From Zizania palustris (lineage: Eukaryota > Streptophyta > Magnoliopsida > Poales > Poaceae), in the NCBI GenBank assembly GCA_019279435.1, contig JAAALK010000082.1, positions 83,610,989 to 83,674,988 on the forward strand: a stretch of DNA of 64,000 nucleotides, read 5' to 3'. Below the pieces are notes generated by a model, which saw only the letters and a list, made by a program, of their open reading frames with translations, was not told the origin of the DNA and did no database searches. Below, piece by piece: positions 51,733 through 63,275 of this stretch. Both the position numbers and the translations under genes were made by a program. Positions within the stretch are counted from its first letter, which is position 1. Every line of letters begins with the position of its first letter.

Positions 51733-53457
51733 ATGATGAGTACCTCTACATCGGCCACCGGTACATCTACATCGACTCTTACGTCTACACCACTGATGGA
51801 CGCAATAGGAGGCGCAGATATCGACAACCGCAACATCTTGTCACCCACACTTGAAGATATCCCCGCAGAAGACCGAGCAGAGATCGAGGCAAAGTTGAAG
51901 GCGCTCCAAGACATGATGCTTGGGGGCTATGTCAAGACACGCGCAGGCTTCATCAAGCGCGACATCACCACCCCCGTCCTCGCTCAGGTCCAGGCAACAC
52001 CTGTATCACCTCGTTTATCTTCTTTAGAAATTGAGCAGAAAATAGCAATGTTAGTAGATCAAGCCGTTAGCGCTTCGCTAGCCAACCGTTTAGATTCGAC
52101 AGTCACCTCCCAGGTAGAGGCAACTCTTAGGAGGTCCGGCTTTACTGAGGCTGTACCCCAGGTTCCCATTGCTAGTGCACCACCAGCGAACCACGTATAC
52201 GGTAGGACTAACAACAGCACCGGCACAATCATGTCTTCGACCTCATCACTTATGTCCGAGACCAATCATTATGCCTACGGCGAAACTAACGCTACATACC
52301 ACGCACCACCACCTGCGCTAGTGCCCGCGCTGCCCGCACCACATGTGTAGGTGCCCGGACACGAACACGCCATACAAATAGCACGTAGGGAAGAGGCACA
52401 TGGCCGACACGCCGATATCCCACCGCGTGTCACGCCCCCACATGAGAGGCGCGCGCAAGCAACGTACCAAGATGACATAGAGGAGTGGGTCCGTGCACTA
52501 TTTAGAGAGTGTGCCGGCTTCGTGCCCAAGGGACGGGTTAGGGTTTACCGTACGCCATACCCCGACCATCTTGATACAGTGCCCTACACCCACGGCTATA
52601 GAATCCCTGAATTCACTAAGTTCGATGACGAGGGTAGCAAGACCACACTAGAGCATGTTAGTCAATTTTTGGCACAGTGTGGAGAAGTTAGCGGGATAGA
52701 TGCTCTAAAGGTTAGACTATTTTCTCTCTCGCTATCCGGCACCGCTTTTACTTGGTTTTTGGCGCTCCCGCCGAACTCCATCCAAACGTGGGATGATTTA
52801 TAGCGGAAATTCCATGATTATTTCTACACAGGTGAGACAGAACTTAGGCTTTCACATTTGACATCGGTTAAGCAGAAATCTAGCGAGAGTGCCTCTGAGT
52901 ACATCAAGCGTTTCAAGGATACTAGAAACCGGTGTTTTAGCCTTAATATTTCGGAAAGGGACTTGGCGGAACTAGCTTTTAACGGGTTGTGTTCCGCAAT
53001 TAAAGAGAGGTTAGATAACCAAAACTTTTTAGAAGTTAGCCAAGCTTTACAGCAAGCTCTGGTCTAGGAAGGTCGGGGAAAAGATAAAAAGTTTATTAAG
53101 ACGTTTAGCAAGCCTATGGATGAAATCCACATCATGGAACGCTCTGACGAGGAGGAGTCAAAGGAAGAGGATTCGACCGACATGTACGCAACCAAATGGG
53201 TTGGGAACGCTAAGAATAAGCCTGTCACCTACTCCGAGTTACGACCATCCCCCAGAAAGAATCAACTTAGTGAGGTCAAGTACTCGTTTGATATAACTAA
53301 ATGTGATAAAATATTTGATTTTCTCTTAAAAAGTCAGCTTCTCAGGTTACCTAAAGGTCAAGTCATTCCACCTGCCGACGAGTTAAAGAAGCATCCATAC
53401 TGTAAGTGGCATGATTCACATTCGCATAATACTAATGATTGCAATGTTTTTCGATGA
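51733..53457 (+). pseudogene. Element D gag
   Basis: ATG at 51733 (M-M-S-T-S-T). A Ser/Thr-rich N-terminus is followed by the gag core: P-E-F-T-K-F-D, L-S-G-T-A-F-T-W-F, S-E-Y-I-K-R-F-K-D-T. A knuckle-like C-K-W-H...H-x4-C motif (near 53400-53445) precedes V-F-R. The reading frame itself stays usable but has stops at 52348-52350, 52801-52803, 53065-53067 and 53455-53457. Gag would form the particle; this copy cannot make a full protein. Confidence 0.85.
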
Positions 53458-54651
53458 CAGATACAATCAGCCATAGAAGAAGGACGATTGAAGATAGACC
53501 ATGATCCGAAGATGAAGCTGGATAAAGATCCTTTTCCCGTCAACGCCGTCGACCTCAGTGAAAAGAAGGTGCTGATTCGGCCAGAACAGGCCGAGTCGGC
53601 TAAAGGGAAAGATGTAATTATTGGAGAACCACGCACTCGCACACTCATACCAAAGAATCCTGAGGTAGGGTTGTGGAAACAGAACATTAATACCCCTTCG
53701 GCTAAGGCTCACAAGAGGCCGAAGGTGACGTATGACATGCTGCTGAACAAGCATTGAAGAAGGTCCAGGAAGACTGGTCCACACACTCAGAAGCTAAAGC
53801 AGCCGAAGGGTCCGGGACTCCCGTAGGGTGCCTTCGGACCGAAGCAGCCGATCCCTCCGCATGGAGGCTTCGGGCCACAATGGCCTGACACTCCGCACGG
53901 TGGTTTCGAGCCGCAATGGCCGAACCCCGCGTATTGCAACTTCGGTCCCCAATGGCCGAACCCCGCACCGTGTTGGACGTCTCCGATGAGAGGCTTCGTC
54001 CCGCACTAGCCGAACGTACCTCTGGCCTGGCAGGACCCTTCGCTAGTGTGGTCCGAGATACCTTCGACTTGGTCGAACCCCCCTCCAAGGAATGGGTTCG
54101 GCTCACAGTGGGCAAGCCCGCTAGAGCCGCCGATGCCTCCGCCGTATGACTGGGCGGGGACCCCATGGGCTCCGTATGTATCCGGGTCAGGGTACCCTCC
54201 GCAACCTAACACTATGCCTTGTTTTCCTTCGGAGTATTGTGGATGGCAGGGGCAAACATACGCAGCGGAGGGGGGAATCGTCCACAGACTGTCTGTGGTG
54301 CCTCAGAATCGGACCATACAGAGCGAAGCCGAAGGGTGCGAGCACGCGGAGGCCGAGGTCAGGGAGTCCGAAGCCATAACCATCAGAGTTGGGTCTCAGG
54401 AAGTCCCAATCCTGAGGACTTTGTCACCGAGGTATGATGGAGGTAAGTCTCATGCTTCAGCCGAGCTCTGCGCCGAAGCATGGTTCGGTCGGCCAAACGA
54501 GGCATGCCCATCTGTCAGGGTTCACAGCGAAGCACCCTCCAAACATAGGGTGCACAAGGCCGAAGGGCACAGTACCACTTCGGCCAGAATTAATGGAAGC
54601 CGAACAGTCGCACCCGGCACCAAGCCGTAGCCATCTTGGGCCCCTCCAGGC
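53458..54651 (+). pseudogene. Element D gag-protease linker with Pro/Gly-rich repeats
   Basis: A decayed stretch continuing gag. Around 53830-54130 it has about five imperfect repeats around G-F-G-P-Q-W-P and P-N-P-A in changing frames. A His/Ser/Glu-rich region follows (54280-54630). Stops near 53755 and 53826 and frame changes show it is broken. No enzyme motif is present. Confidence 0.55.
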
Positions 54652-55566
54652 ATGTCCAAATCACAAAAGAGATGCCTACAAAGACTACGGGCACAGGAGA
54701 TGCGCGAGAAGAAAGCTGAGGCCGAGCGTGACGCTATCTTCGATGAAATTCGCCCTCGGCCATCTACAAAGAAGGTATGGTGGGAGAAGCCGGTTGAGAT
54801 AAGCAACCCAGCTCCTAGTCCGAGCGACGACGATGATGACATACTCGATGACGATTACTCGCCCATCTCTGAAGGGCCCGCACCTCAGGTGATGGATATC
54901 AACATCGTCACGTTACCTGCCGAGTTCGCCCTACCGCAGGATGAGGCCGAGGTTGCTCAATTGAACCTCGGCCTATGCAATGCCATCTTCGAGAAGCTCG
55001 AGGACTCGGCTCGCCATCTGAAGCCCCTCTATGTCAGAGGTCACATCGATGGGAAGCCGATTTCCCGAATGCTCGTCGACGGCGGTGCCACTGTTAACTT
55101 AATGCCTTATTCGTTGTTGAAGAAACTTGGCGGGGATGAGGATGACCTAAAGAAGACTAACTTGATGCTCAACGGCTTCAACGGTGAGAGCTCCGAGGCC
55201 AAGGGGGTACTCTCTATGGAGTTGACGATGGGCAACAAGACATTGCCAACAACATTCTTCGTCGTCGACGTACAAGGTAACTATAGCGTATTACTCGGAC
55301 GCGACTGGATTCACCCAAACTGTTGCATTCCCTCTACTCTACACCAGTGCTTGATACAGTGGGACGGTGATGAGGTGGAGGTCATCCCCACGGATACATC
55401 GGCCCAAGTAGCTTTGGCCAATGTGTCGGTTGACGCCGTCCATAACAAAGTAGAGTGTCTATCATGTAGAGATCTTTCGGATTACGATTTTGTTAGTGTA
55501 TCCGGAGGAAGGTTTGTACCAGTGTCTATAAAGCCGGTTGGAGTAGCACGGTTGTTTTTGTATTAA
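54652..55566 (+). pseudogene. Element D protease region
   Basis: An open stretch of about 300 codons with a basic coiled start (K-S-Q-K-R-C-L), an acidic D-D-D-D-D-I segment, then the aspartic protease: M-L-V-D-G-G-A-T-V-N-L-M near 55070-55105, L-M-L-N-G-F and V-L-L-G-R-D-W-I-H. The catalytic Asp is kept, unlike in Tat-1. After 55566 the frame is lost for about 280 bp of frameshifted linker. Confidence 0.85.
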
Positions 55567-57150
55567 CAGTCATGTCTAGCAAGAGTAATCTAGATTGGCT
55601 AAAGTCTCGCGTGGAGCAATATCGGTCTAATAAAGACGGTATTGCCGAAGCCATCGAGGACTTTAGCGAAGTAGAAAAATTAGGATAGGTTTTTGCATCG
55701 GCTGATCCCTTGGAGGAGTTCGACATAGGTGATGGTATCATCCCAAGGCCGACTTTTGTAAACCAACATTTATAGCCCGATGAAAAGGCTGAAGTAATAA
55801 AGTTACTTCAGTCGTATGTCGATTGTTTCGCATGGGAATATAGCGATATGCTAGGGCTAAGTAGCGAGGTCGTGGAGCATCGGCTGCCCATCAAGTCTGG
55901 ATTTAGGCCTTATAAGCAGCCTCCCTGCCGCTTTAACTCGGCCGTCTATGACCGAGTTAAAGAAGAAGTGGAGCGACTACTCAAGGATGAATTTATTAGG
56001 TCGTGCAGGTACGCGGAATGGGTCGCTAACATTGTGCCTATAGAGAAGAAAGGGAGCGGCAAGATACGGGTATGCATTGATTTCAGGGATCTGAACAGAG
56101 CCACTCCAAAGGATGAGTATCCAATGCCGATAGCTGACATGCTGATCAACGATGCTTCAGGACACAAGGTACTAAGTTTTCTTGATGGCAATGCTGGTTA
56201 TAATCAAATCTTTATGGCCGAAGAGGACATCTACAAGACTTCCTTTCGATGCCCTGGTTTTGTCGGTTTGTTCGAGTGGGTCGTCATGACTTTTAGTTTG
56301 AAAAATGTCGGCGCCACATATCAGCGCGCTATGAACCTAATCTTTCATGACTTGTTAGGAGTCATGCTAGAAGTTTACATCGATGATGTCGTAGTCAAAT
56401 CGGACGCTATGGGAAACCATTTAGCCAATTTGAAGGTTGCTTTCGATAGGATGCGGTAGTATGGGCTGAAAATGAACCCACTCAAGTGTGCTTTTGGTGT
56501 GTCGGCGGGTAAATTCTTAGGTTTCATGATTCACGAGAGAGGCATCGAAATTGATCCTAAGAGACTTGAAAATATTAGAAACGTTGCAGCGCCAACATGC
56601 AAAAGGGATGTACAAAAATTACTAGGCAAGATGAACTATTTGTGTCGCTTTATATCCAACTTGTCTGGCAAGATTGATGCATTTGTCCCCATACTCCGGC
56701 TAAAGAATGAAGCCGAGTTCACTTGGGGGGCAAGCCAATAGAGTGCTTTCGAAAAGACCAAGGAGTACTTGTCGTCACCACCAGTGGTGAGAGCACCAAA
56801 AGTCGGGATTCCGTTTCGGTTATACATCACCGCTGAATATAGCGTGATTGGAGTCGTGCTAACCCAGGAGGTAGAGGGGAAGGAGTACATCATCACATTC
56901 TTGAGCCGCCACTTGCTAGATGCCGAAACCAGGTACGCATTTGTGGAACGATTGTGTTTATCACTTTATTACGCGTGCACTAAGTTACGCCACTATCTTC
57001 TCCCCACTACATGTGTTGTCGTTTGCCAAACCGATGTTATAAAGCACATGTTACAGAAGCCGATTCTAAGTGGGAGAATCAGAAAATGGGCTTACACATT
57101 GATTGAGTATGATTTGGCCTATGAACCCTTGAGAGCGATGAAAGGCCAAG
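55567..57150 (+). pseudogene. Element D reverse transcriptase and first RNase H
   Basis: After a broken linker, RT is open from about 55848: L-P-I-K-S-G-F-R-P-Y, R-V-C-I-D-F-R-D-L-N, and Y-I-D-D-V-V-V-K-S (near 56374-56400) with both catalytic Asp. Stops at 56457-56459 and 56739-56741 interrupt it. The classical RNase H follows (P-F-R-L-Y-I-T-A, Y-I-I-T-F-L-S-R-H-L, L-R-H-Y-L-L), with weak acidic residues, as is usual when a second RNase H is present. Confidence 0.88.
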
Positions 57151-57199
57151 TCATAACTAACTTTATAGTGGATCATCACATAGATGTTAGCTGGAGTGA

Positions 57200-57800
57200 T
57201 ACTATTGCTTTAGTTGAGGTAGTACCATGGAAACTTTATTTTGATGGTTTGGCTTACAAGAGTGGCCAAGGCATTGGAGTGGTTCTCATATCAGCTAATG
57301 GGATGCACTTTGAAACTTCGGCCCGACTGGAATTTTCTTCCACTAACAACCAAGCCGAATACGAGGCTTTATTGCTAGGTCTCAATATACTAGAATCTAT
57401 AGGTGCTAGACACGTTCACACATACGGTGATTCTTTGTTAGTAGTGCAAAAAGTAGCTAAGAGTGCTCAATGTTTTAATGGTTCATTGAATAGTTACTTG
57501 GATAAATGTCTAGACATAGTTGCCACTTTCGATGACTTCCAAATCTCTCACATGTCAAGAGAAGCCAATTTAGTCGCAAATGATTTTGCTCAACAAGCAT
57601 CTGGTTACCAAGTCAGGAGAGGAAAATTTTCTGTATTGGAGAAGCCGATGTTTGATCTCACTGCCGAAGCCAATAACGGTGGACAGGCGCATGCTCTGGG
57701 TCGAACCCCTCGGGTCACGAAAGGCCACTACACGCTGAAGCCTCTAGATCGGAGTGCTCTACCAACCAAAGGATCTGGCACGCCGGAGCCCATAGTGTGA
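57200..57800 (+). pseudogene. Element D archaeal-type RNase H
   Basis: W-K-L-Y-F-D-G-L-A, Q-A-E-Y-E-A-L-L, Y-G-D-S-L-L-V and A-N-D-F-A are the four acidic blocks of an archaeal-type RNase H placed between the first RNase H and integrase. This second domain defines the Tat lineage among plant Ty3 elements. The frame is open from upstream until the stop at 57798-57800. Confidence 0.82.
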
Positions 57801-59157
57801 AGCCTCCCGGGCGAAGAAGGCTCCTCGGAGTCCGAAACCTTCGAAGGGCTTCGGTCCAGCACACTCCGAATGGCCACCCCGGCTAGGCTTCGGTAGGAGC
57901 TGGAATGGCTCGGGGGCACCCCGAAGTCGGTAATTTAGAAGTTTTTTCAGAAGGTGGACCAGCGAGGCCCTCTGAAACCTGTATTTGAGAGACCATAGCC
58001 AAAGGGTTGATCGGAAGGTTCAGCGACAAGCGTTCAAATTCGTGTTGATATACGACACATTGTATCGCCGAACCATCAAAGGAGTGTTATTAAAGTGTTT
58101 AGACCATGAGCAATCTCAGGTAGCCACGGGAGAAGTCCATGAAGGGCTTTGCGGCACTCATCAGTCGGCCCAAAAAATGAGTTGGATGCTCAAAAGAGTA
58201 GTTTTTTACTAGCTGACTATGACTGAGGATTGTTTCAAGTACTATAGAGGGTGCAAAGAATGTTAGAGGTTTGGCAATATCCAATTAGCTCCTGCCTCAT
58301 TGCTCAATCCTATTGTCAAGCCATGGCCGTTTCGAGGTTGGGGTTTAGACTTCATCGGCCAGATTCACCCTCCTTCCTCAAAAGGGCATCGGTTCGTGTT
58401 GATGGCAATGGATTACTTCACTAAGTGGACCGAGGCCATGCCTCTCAAGAACATGACTCACAACGAGGTACGCGATTTTATTTTGAATCACATCATACAT
58501 AGATTCGGCATTCCTCAAACTCTTACCACAGATCAAGGTAGTTCATTTGTTTCTGGAGAGGTCAGGGACTTCGCCGAATACTATGGTATTAAGTTGATAA
58601 ACTCTTCACCTTACTACGCTCAGGAAAATGGTTAGGCCGAGTCTAGTAATAAAACTATGATTAAGCTTATTAAGAAGAATATTGAAGAGTTTCCTAAAAG
58701 GTGGCATGAGGTGCTTTCCGAGGCGCTATGGGCTTGTAGGATGGCAAAGCACGGTGCTACCAAAGTCAGTCCATATGAATTAGTATATGGACAAGAAGTT
58801 GTTCTGCCCGTAGAGGTAGATCTTGGCTCCTTAAGAGTATTAAAGCAAGATGGTTTATCGGTCGACAAGTATGAAACTCTTTTAAAGGATACTCTAGAGG
58901 ATGTGACTGATAAGAGACTAAGGGCTTTAGAAGCCATAGATGTAGACAAGAAGAGAGTAGCTAAAGCCTACAATAAGAAGGTTAAACCAAAATCGTTTCA
59001 AATAGGAGATTTAGTGTGGAAAACGATTTTACCCTTAGGCACGAAGAGTCCCAAGTTTGGTAAATGGTCACCTAGTTGGGAAGGTCCTTTTAAGATAGCC
59101 AAAATTGCTCCCGGCAACGCATACGTGTTGGAATACCTGCAGGGAGAGCGGTTTTGA
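57801..59157 (+). pseudogene. Element D integrase
   Basis: The zinc motif (H-E-G-L-C-G-T-H...C-x-x-C) is near 58130-58265 with stops at about 58210 and 58264. The core has Asp in L-D-F-I-G-Q, Asp in T-D-Q-G-S-S-F and Glu in A-E-S-S-N-K. A stop at 58633-58635 lies just before the Glu. The C-terminus reads L-V-W-K-T-I-L-P, W-E-G-P-F, with the last stop at 59155-59157. Confidence 0.87.
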
Positions 59158-59303
59158 AGAGCTTTTAATGGTAGGTACTTGAAAAGGTATTTCCCAAGTG
59201 TGTGGCAAACATCATAAAAGTGTCGAAAAGCCAATATGGATGGTATCGTCTTCAACTCGTTGTGCTTTTAGTTCACTAGTTCACTAAAAGGCATCGGGGC
59301 ATG
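59158..59303 (+). other. Element D 3' leader and polypurine-like tract
   Basis: A short non-coding end. aaaaggcatcggggcatg (59286-59303) directly precedes the LTR and is the likely, imperfect polypurine tract; the equivalent tract in the left copy ends at 50409. Confidence 0.65.
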
Positions 59304-60586
59304 TGTTGATAGCAAAAAATGGCATTAATGGCTCGATTGCCAGAATATCAATTTTGGTGATTTGGGCCGAAAATACACATGTCTAGGGTCCGTCTGAAGC
59401 CCTATAGGGCTGAAGTCCATTGAGCTATGGGCTCCGAAAGCCTCTAGCCAGCCAAGGGCTTCGGCCGGGAAGCCTTCGGAGGCCCACGCTACCGAAGCTT
59501 CGGCCCGGGGAGTAGGCCTCGATGGGCCTGGCCGAAGCCCACTTCGGCAGAGGTAGAATTGCATATGTTTCCAACTCAATCTTTATCTCTATATGGCCGG
59601 ATTAATAGCAGATTAGATTAGGAATTAAGCCCCTATAAATAGAGAGGCAAGGCCGGCGTAGAGTCCCCCCCCAACTCAAACCAAACCAAAGCCCCATGCT
59701 TTGATCGTATTTACTTTACCTTTATTTTCCTGTACCTCTTCGTGGGTTTGCCTGGAAGCCCTCCGTCGGCCACTACGGAACAGTGGTAACCCTTGTTACT
59801 TCGCTCATGAAGTATCTGTTAATCTACGTAATAGATTGCTATCACCTTGTTACTTCGCCTGTGAAGTATCCGCTAATCTGCGTAACAGATTGCTACCTTC
59901 GCTACTAGTGCAACACTTAGCAAAATTCGGTCCTTAGGCCAAATTGGTACTTCAAATTCTCTTTGTTGCAGGTTCGCATGTTCAGAGCTACTTCGTCGGA
60001 GGTGTCCGGAGCTGACAGATCGGTTTCGGAGGTCCCCAAGACACCCTTCGGCGAGATTGCAGGCTCCGGCGACAAGCTTCGCCAGCACACTTCGTCGCCA
60101 CAGGCTTCGCCAAGATCGCACTCTGCACTGGACGAAGTCACGCTCGCGCGTGGCCCTCGAGTCATTATTCCGTATATTGATGTATCGGAGATCTCACGCC
60201 GAACCCCATTGTTCGGAGGTGATCATCGCGTCCAGATCCGTTCGGAGTCCATCTTCGGCCGGATCAGTCCGAACGCCCAAGCACCCTTTGGCGGAGTACT
60301 TAGCACCACACGCCGAAGGTACCCTTTGGTGACCCCTTCGCACCAGACTTCGAACCAGACAGGCTCCGACTGGTTTGCTGATTTTATTCTGTTTAATCTA
60401 TCTTTTTCGGCTAATTGGATTATTTTGTGTAATATGGTTGCCTGGCGACTCCACCCCCTTATCACGACTAAGGGTAGTCGGAACGCGACATCGGTGCTAC
60501 GTCACGCTTAGGCTTGTTCCTAAGTATCCGTGCACTTTTGGATCGTCGGACTGACCCAAGTGCGGGGGCACGTTTCCGTGTCAACA
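59304..60586 (+). repeat. Element D LTR, right copy
   Basis: TGTTGATAGC...GTGTCAACA, 1283 bp, clearly homologous to 50410-51694, with a TATA box TATAAATA at 59634-59641. It ends directly against the LINE at 60587. Confidence 0.92.
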
Positions 60587-62459
60587 GATGTTTGGGGGTT
60601 CAGACGCTGAGAGTTTTGGGGGGGAAGTAGAAATTTCCCGACAAGGGAGATTACTGGGGTGGAGATGGTAGTCGGGGCTTCGGTGATGGGTTTCACCGAG
60701 CCCATGGTCATCGTGGCCATGGAGGAAGAGGTGGTTATCAGTCTGCTAGGGATGGTCGTTCTTCTGATGTCCGGCGTGAAGGACATGCTGAGCAGGATTT
60801 TCCCCATAGAGAGAATCAGTTCTACCGTGAGCCGAAAGTTGAAGAACTTGTTTGCTACAATTGTGGGTTGTCTGGTCACCATCAAGTGCAGTGTCGCCGC
60901 CCCATGATTTGCTACTCTTGCAAACAATCTGGGCATGTGTCGTCTAATTGTCCTATGTTGGAGAATCAAAAGGGGAATCGGTCACTGGCACATTTACCAA
61001 TTGAGTTTTGTGATTTTGGATTTCCACATCATGAGTTCTATTTTCTTCAAACGGAGAAGTCAGAGATTAAGTTTGATGATTCTTTAGAGGTTGGATTACA
61101 CACAGTGGATGAAGAAGAATGTTCTGAGGACCAAATTAAGTTGGAACTGGCCCATTTTTTGAGATTGAGTGTTTTTGGAAGGTTAAACAGATTGATAAGG
61201 GCCAGTTTCTAGTGGAATTCCCATCTAAAGAGATGCACAGGGGCTTAACATGATTGGAATCCATGTGCTTCCAGTTATTCAAAATTAAAGCAAGGGTTGA
61301 AGAAACTGAAAGGGTTCTAGATGCTTTTTGGGTTTTGAGACAAGTCTGGGTAAAGGTTTTTGGGGTTCCAAAAGTGGCCAGAACATTTGGTGACATGAAC
61401 AAGCTAGCTGTTCTGGCTGGGAAACCAATGGATGTGGATTTATCAAGCTTGACTCAACAAGGGCCTGTGAGAATCAGGGTTGCCTGCAAGGACCCTACAA
61501 AAATTGGTGGTACCTCAGAGGTCTACATCAATTACGTGGGGTATAATATCACATGGGTTCCTGAGTTAGATACTATGACACCTTTCCCCTTTAAACCTGA
61601 TGGGAGTTCAATCTTTGTGAATGATGATCATGATAAAGGCAAAAAGAAAATGGAGGATAACAAAGGGGGGAACTCATCTGAAGGAGTTGGATGATTCCAA
61701 TCAGGGTGATCGAGGAAAATACAACCCAAAAGACTCAACATATGGTAAACAGAACAAAGATTTAGAGGATTCTAACTCAGAAATGGAAGATAGAGTGGAT
61801 ATTCCTGAGTATTTGGAAGACATTTCTTAAGATGAAATGGAGGAACATATTGGGGCTGGTGATACTGATAATCAAAAGGGGTCGGAGGTTGATGGGAATG
61901 CTTCACTGAGGGAGAACAACCTTGAAGAGACTAAAATCTATGAAGAGAGCCTGCTGTTGATAACAAGTTGAAATCAATTGGAGGAGATACACAAACTGGG
62001 GGCATGCAGACATTTCCAATCTTTGGCAATGTGATGGATGACCAACTTCCTGAACTGAATGAGAAGATTACTAAGAGGAGAACCAAGCATAAAAAGAACC
62101 CGCCGGTGGCACAAAGGTTCAACATGATGATCAAGAGAGATGGAGTTCCCATCCAAATTAAAGCCCGGTGGAGAATGGATCAGATGAATGATCTTTCATG
62201 TACTTCTCATTTTACATCTTTTAGTAAAACTGATTCTGAGGTTCTTGCAAAAATTGCTAAACATTCTGGGGTAGTGTTAGATGAATCTGAAAGTGAAATT
62301 TCTGCTAATATTGACTTTCTGAAGGCTAAAGAAATTGCACATGCTTTGCTATGTGTTTCCAAACAAAAAACTAATGATAAGCAAAATGTTCTCTTGACTA
62401 AGGATGTGGTTGAGGATGATATCCTAGACTCAACAATTCTGGTAGGGGATGTAGGTTAG
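60587..62459 (+). pseudogene. LINE ORF1, 3' part, with two zinc knuckles
   Basis: After a Gly/Arg/His-rich stretch (about 60627-60800) come two adjacent CCHC knuckles: C-Y-N-C...H-x4-C and C-Y-S-C...H-x4-C (about 60850-60955). Next is a region like DUF4283 of plant LINE ORF1 (Q-F-L-V-E-F-P-S, V-W-V-K-V-F-G-V-P, Y-N-I-T-W-V-P-E). Frameshifts lie near 60625 and 61160, with stops near 61248, 61692, 61828 and 61968. An acidic, Lys-rich tail ends at the stop at 62457-62459. ORF1 would bind LINE RNA. Confidence 0.72.
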
Positions 62460-62500
62460 GAAAGGGCTATTGATTTGAATTCGATTGATAACAGTGTTAA

Positions 62501-63275
62501 ATGAAAATTATCTTCTGGAATGTTAGAGGTCTTGGTAGTGGGGGCAGGAAAAAGCTATTGGCTGATTTAATTAGAGATAATATGTGTGACTGTATTTGTC
62601 TTCAAGAAACTATGAAAGATAGTTTTAGTCAGAGAGATTTGGATTTCTTTTGTGGTCATAGAGACTTTTGGTGGTTGAGCAAACTGGCTAATGGGCGTTC
62701 TGGGGGGCTTCTTATGGGGGTGAACATGAATAAAGTAAGTATAGGTATTGTAGATCAGGGGGAGTTTTTTTAAAAGTGTGATTGTTACAATGAAGGATTC
62801 GAAAAACATTTGGGAAATTATGAACGTTTACAGGCCAGCTCATGATGAGGGCCGGGGGAGATTTTTACAAGAGCTGGCACAAAAAATGAGCTCTCAACAA
62901 GTTTCGATTCTTATGGGGGGATTTCAATCTTATTAGAAATCTCGCAGAAAAATCTAGAGGGGTTCCCAATAAAGATGGATGGGGGCGTTTAACTCATTTA
63001 TTACTATTGCTGGGCTCCAAGAATTAAACAAAGCTGGATGTATGTTACTTGGACAAATAAATATGTTCCTCCTACCAGGGAGGTTTTAGATAGGGTTCTG
63101 GTTTCTAATAGTTGGGAAAGTATGTTTCCTTTAGCTTCGATCCATAATCTTCCGAGAGTTGGTTCGGACGACAGTCCTCTTCTTGTTGATTTGGACAGGA
63201 AAACAAGAAGGGTGAAAGGGGGTTTAAATTTGAAAACATGTGGTTGCATTAAGATGGTTTTCATGAATGGGTCCT
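62501..63275 (+). pseudogene. LINE ORF2 endonuclease domain
   Basis: ATG at 62501 opens with K-I-I-F-W-N-V-R-G-L-G, then I-C-L-Q-E-T, the typical N-terminus of an AP-like LINE endonuclease that nicks the target DNA. The frame breaks in a T-run at 62765-62772 and continues in another frame (N-V-Y-R-P-A-H, L-M-G-G-F). It shifts again near 62925-62990. The segment ending D-R-V-L-V-S-N-S-W and G-S-D-D-S-P-L-L-V-D matches the last endonuclease motifs, with the usual S-D-H reduced to S-D-D. Confidence 0.8.

Larger units (their letters stand above)
49387..60586 (+). mobile_element. Tat-type Ty3 element D, truncated tandem with shared LTR
   Basis: The order is: 3' end of an internal region (49387-50409), LTR (50410-51694), full-length internal region (51695-59303), LTR (59304-60586). 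The leading piece is homologous to 58280-59303, so two copies share the middle LTR and the left copy has lost its 5' part. Domains are gag, protease, RT, RNase H, archaeal-type RNase H and integrase without chromodomain, again the Tat lineage, but a different and more AT-rich family than Tat-1. No antisense gene is present. All coding parts contain stops. It sits inside LINE ORF1. Confidence 0.88.
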
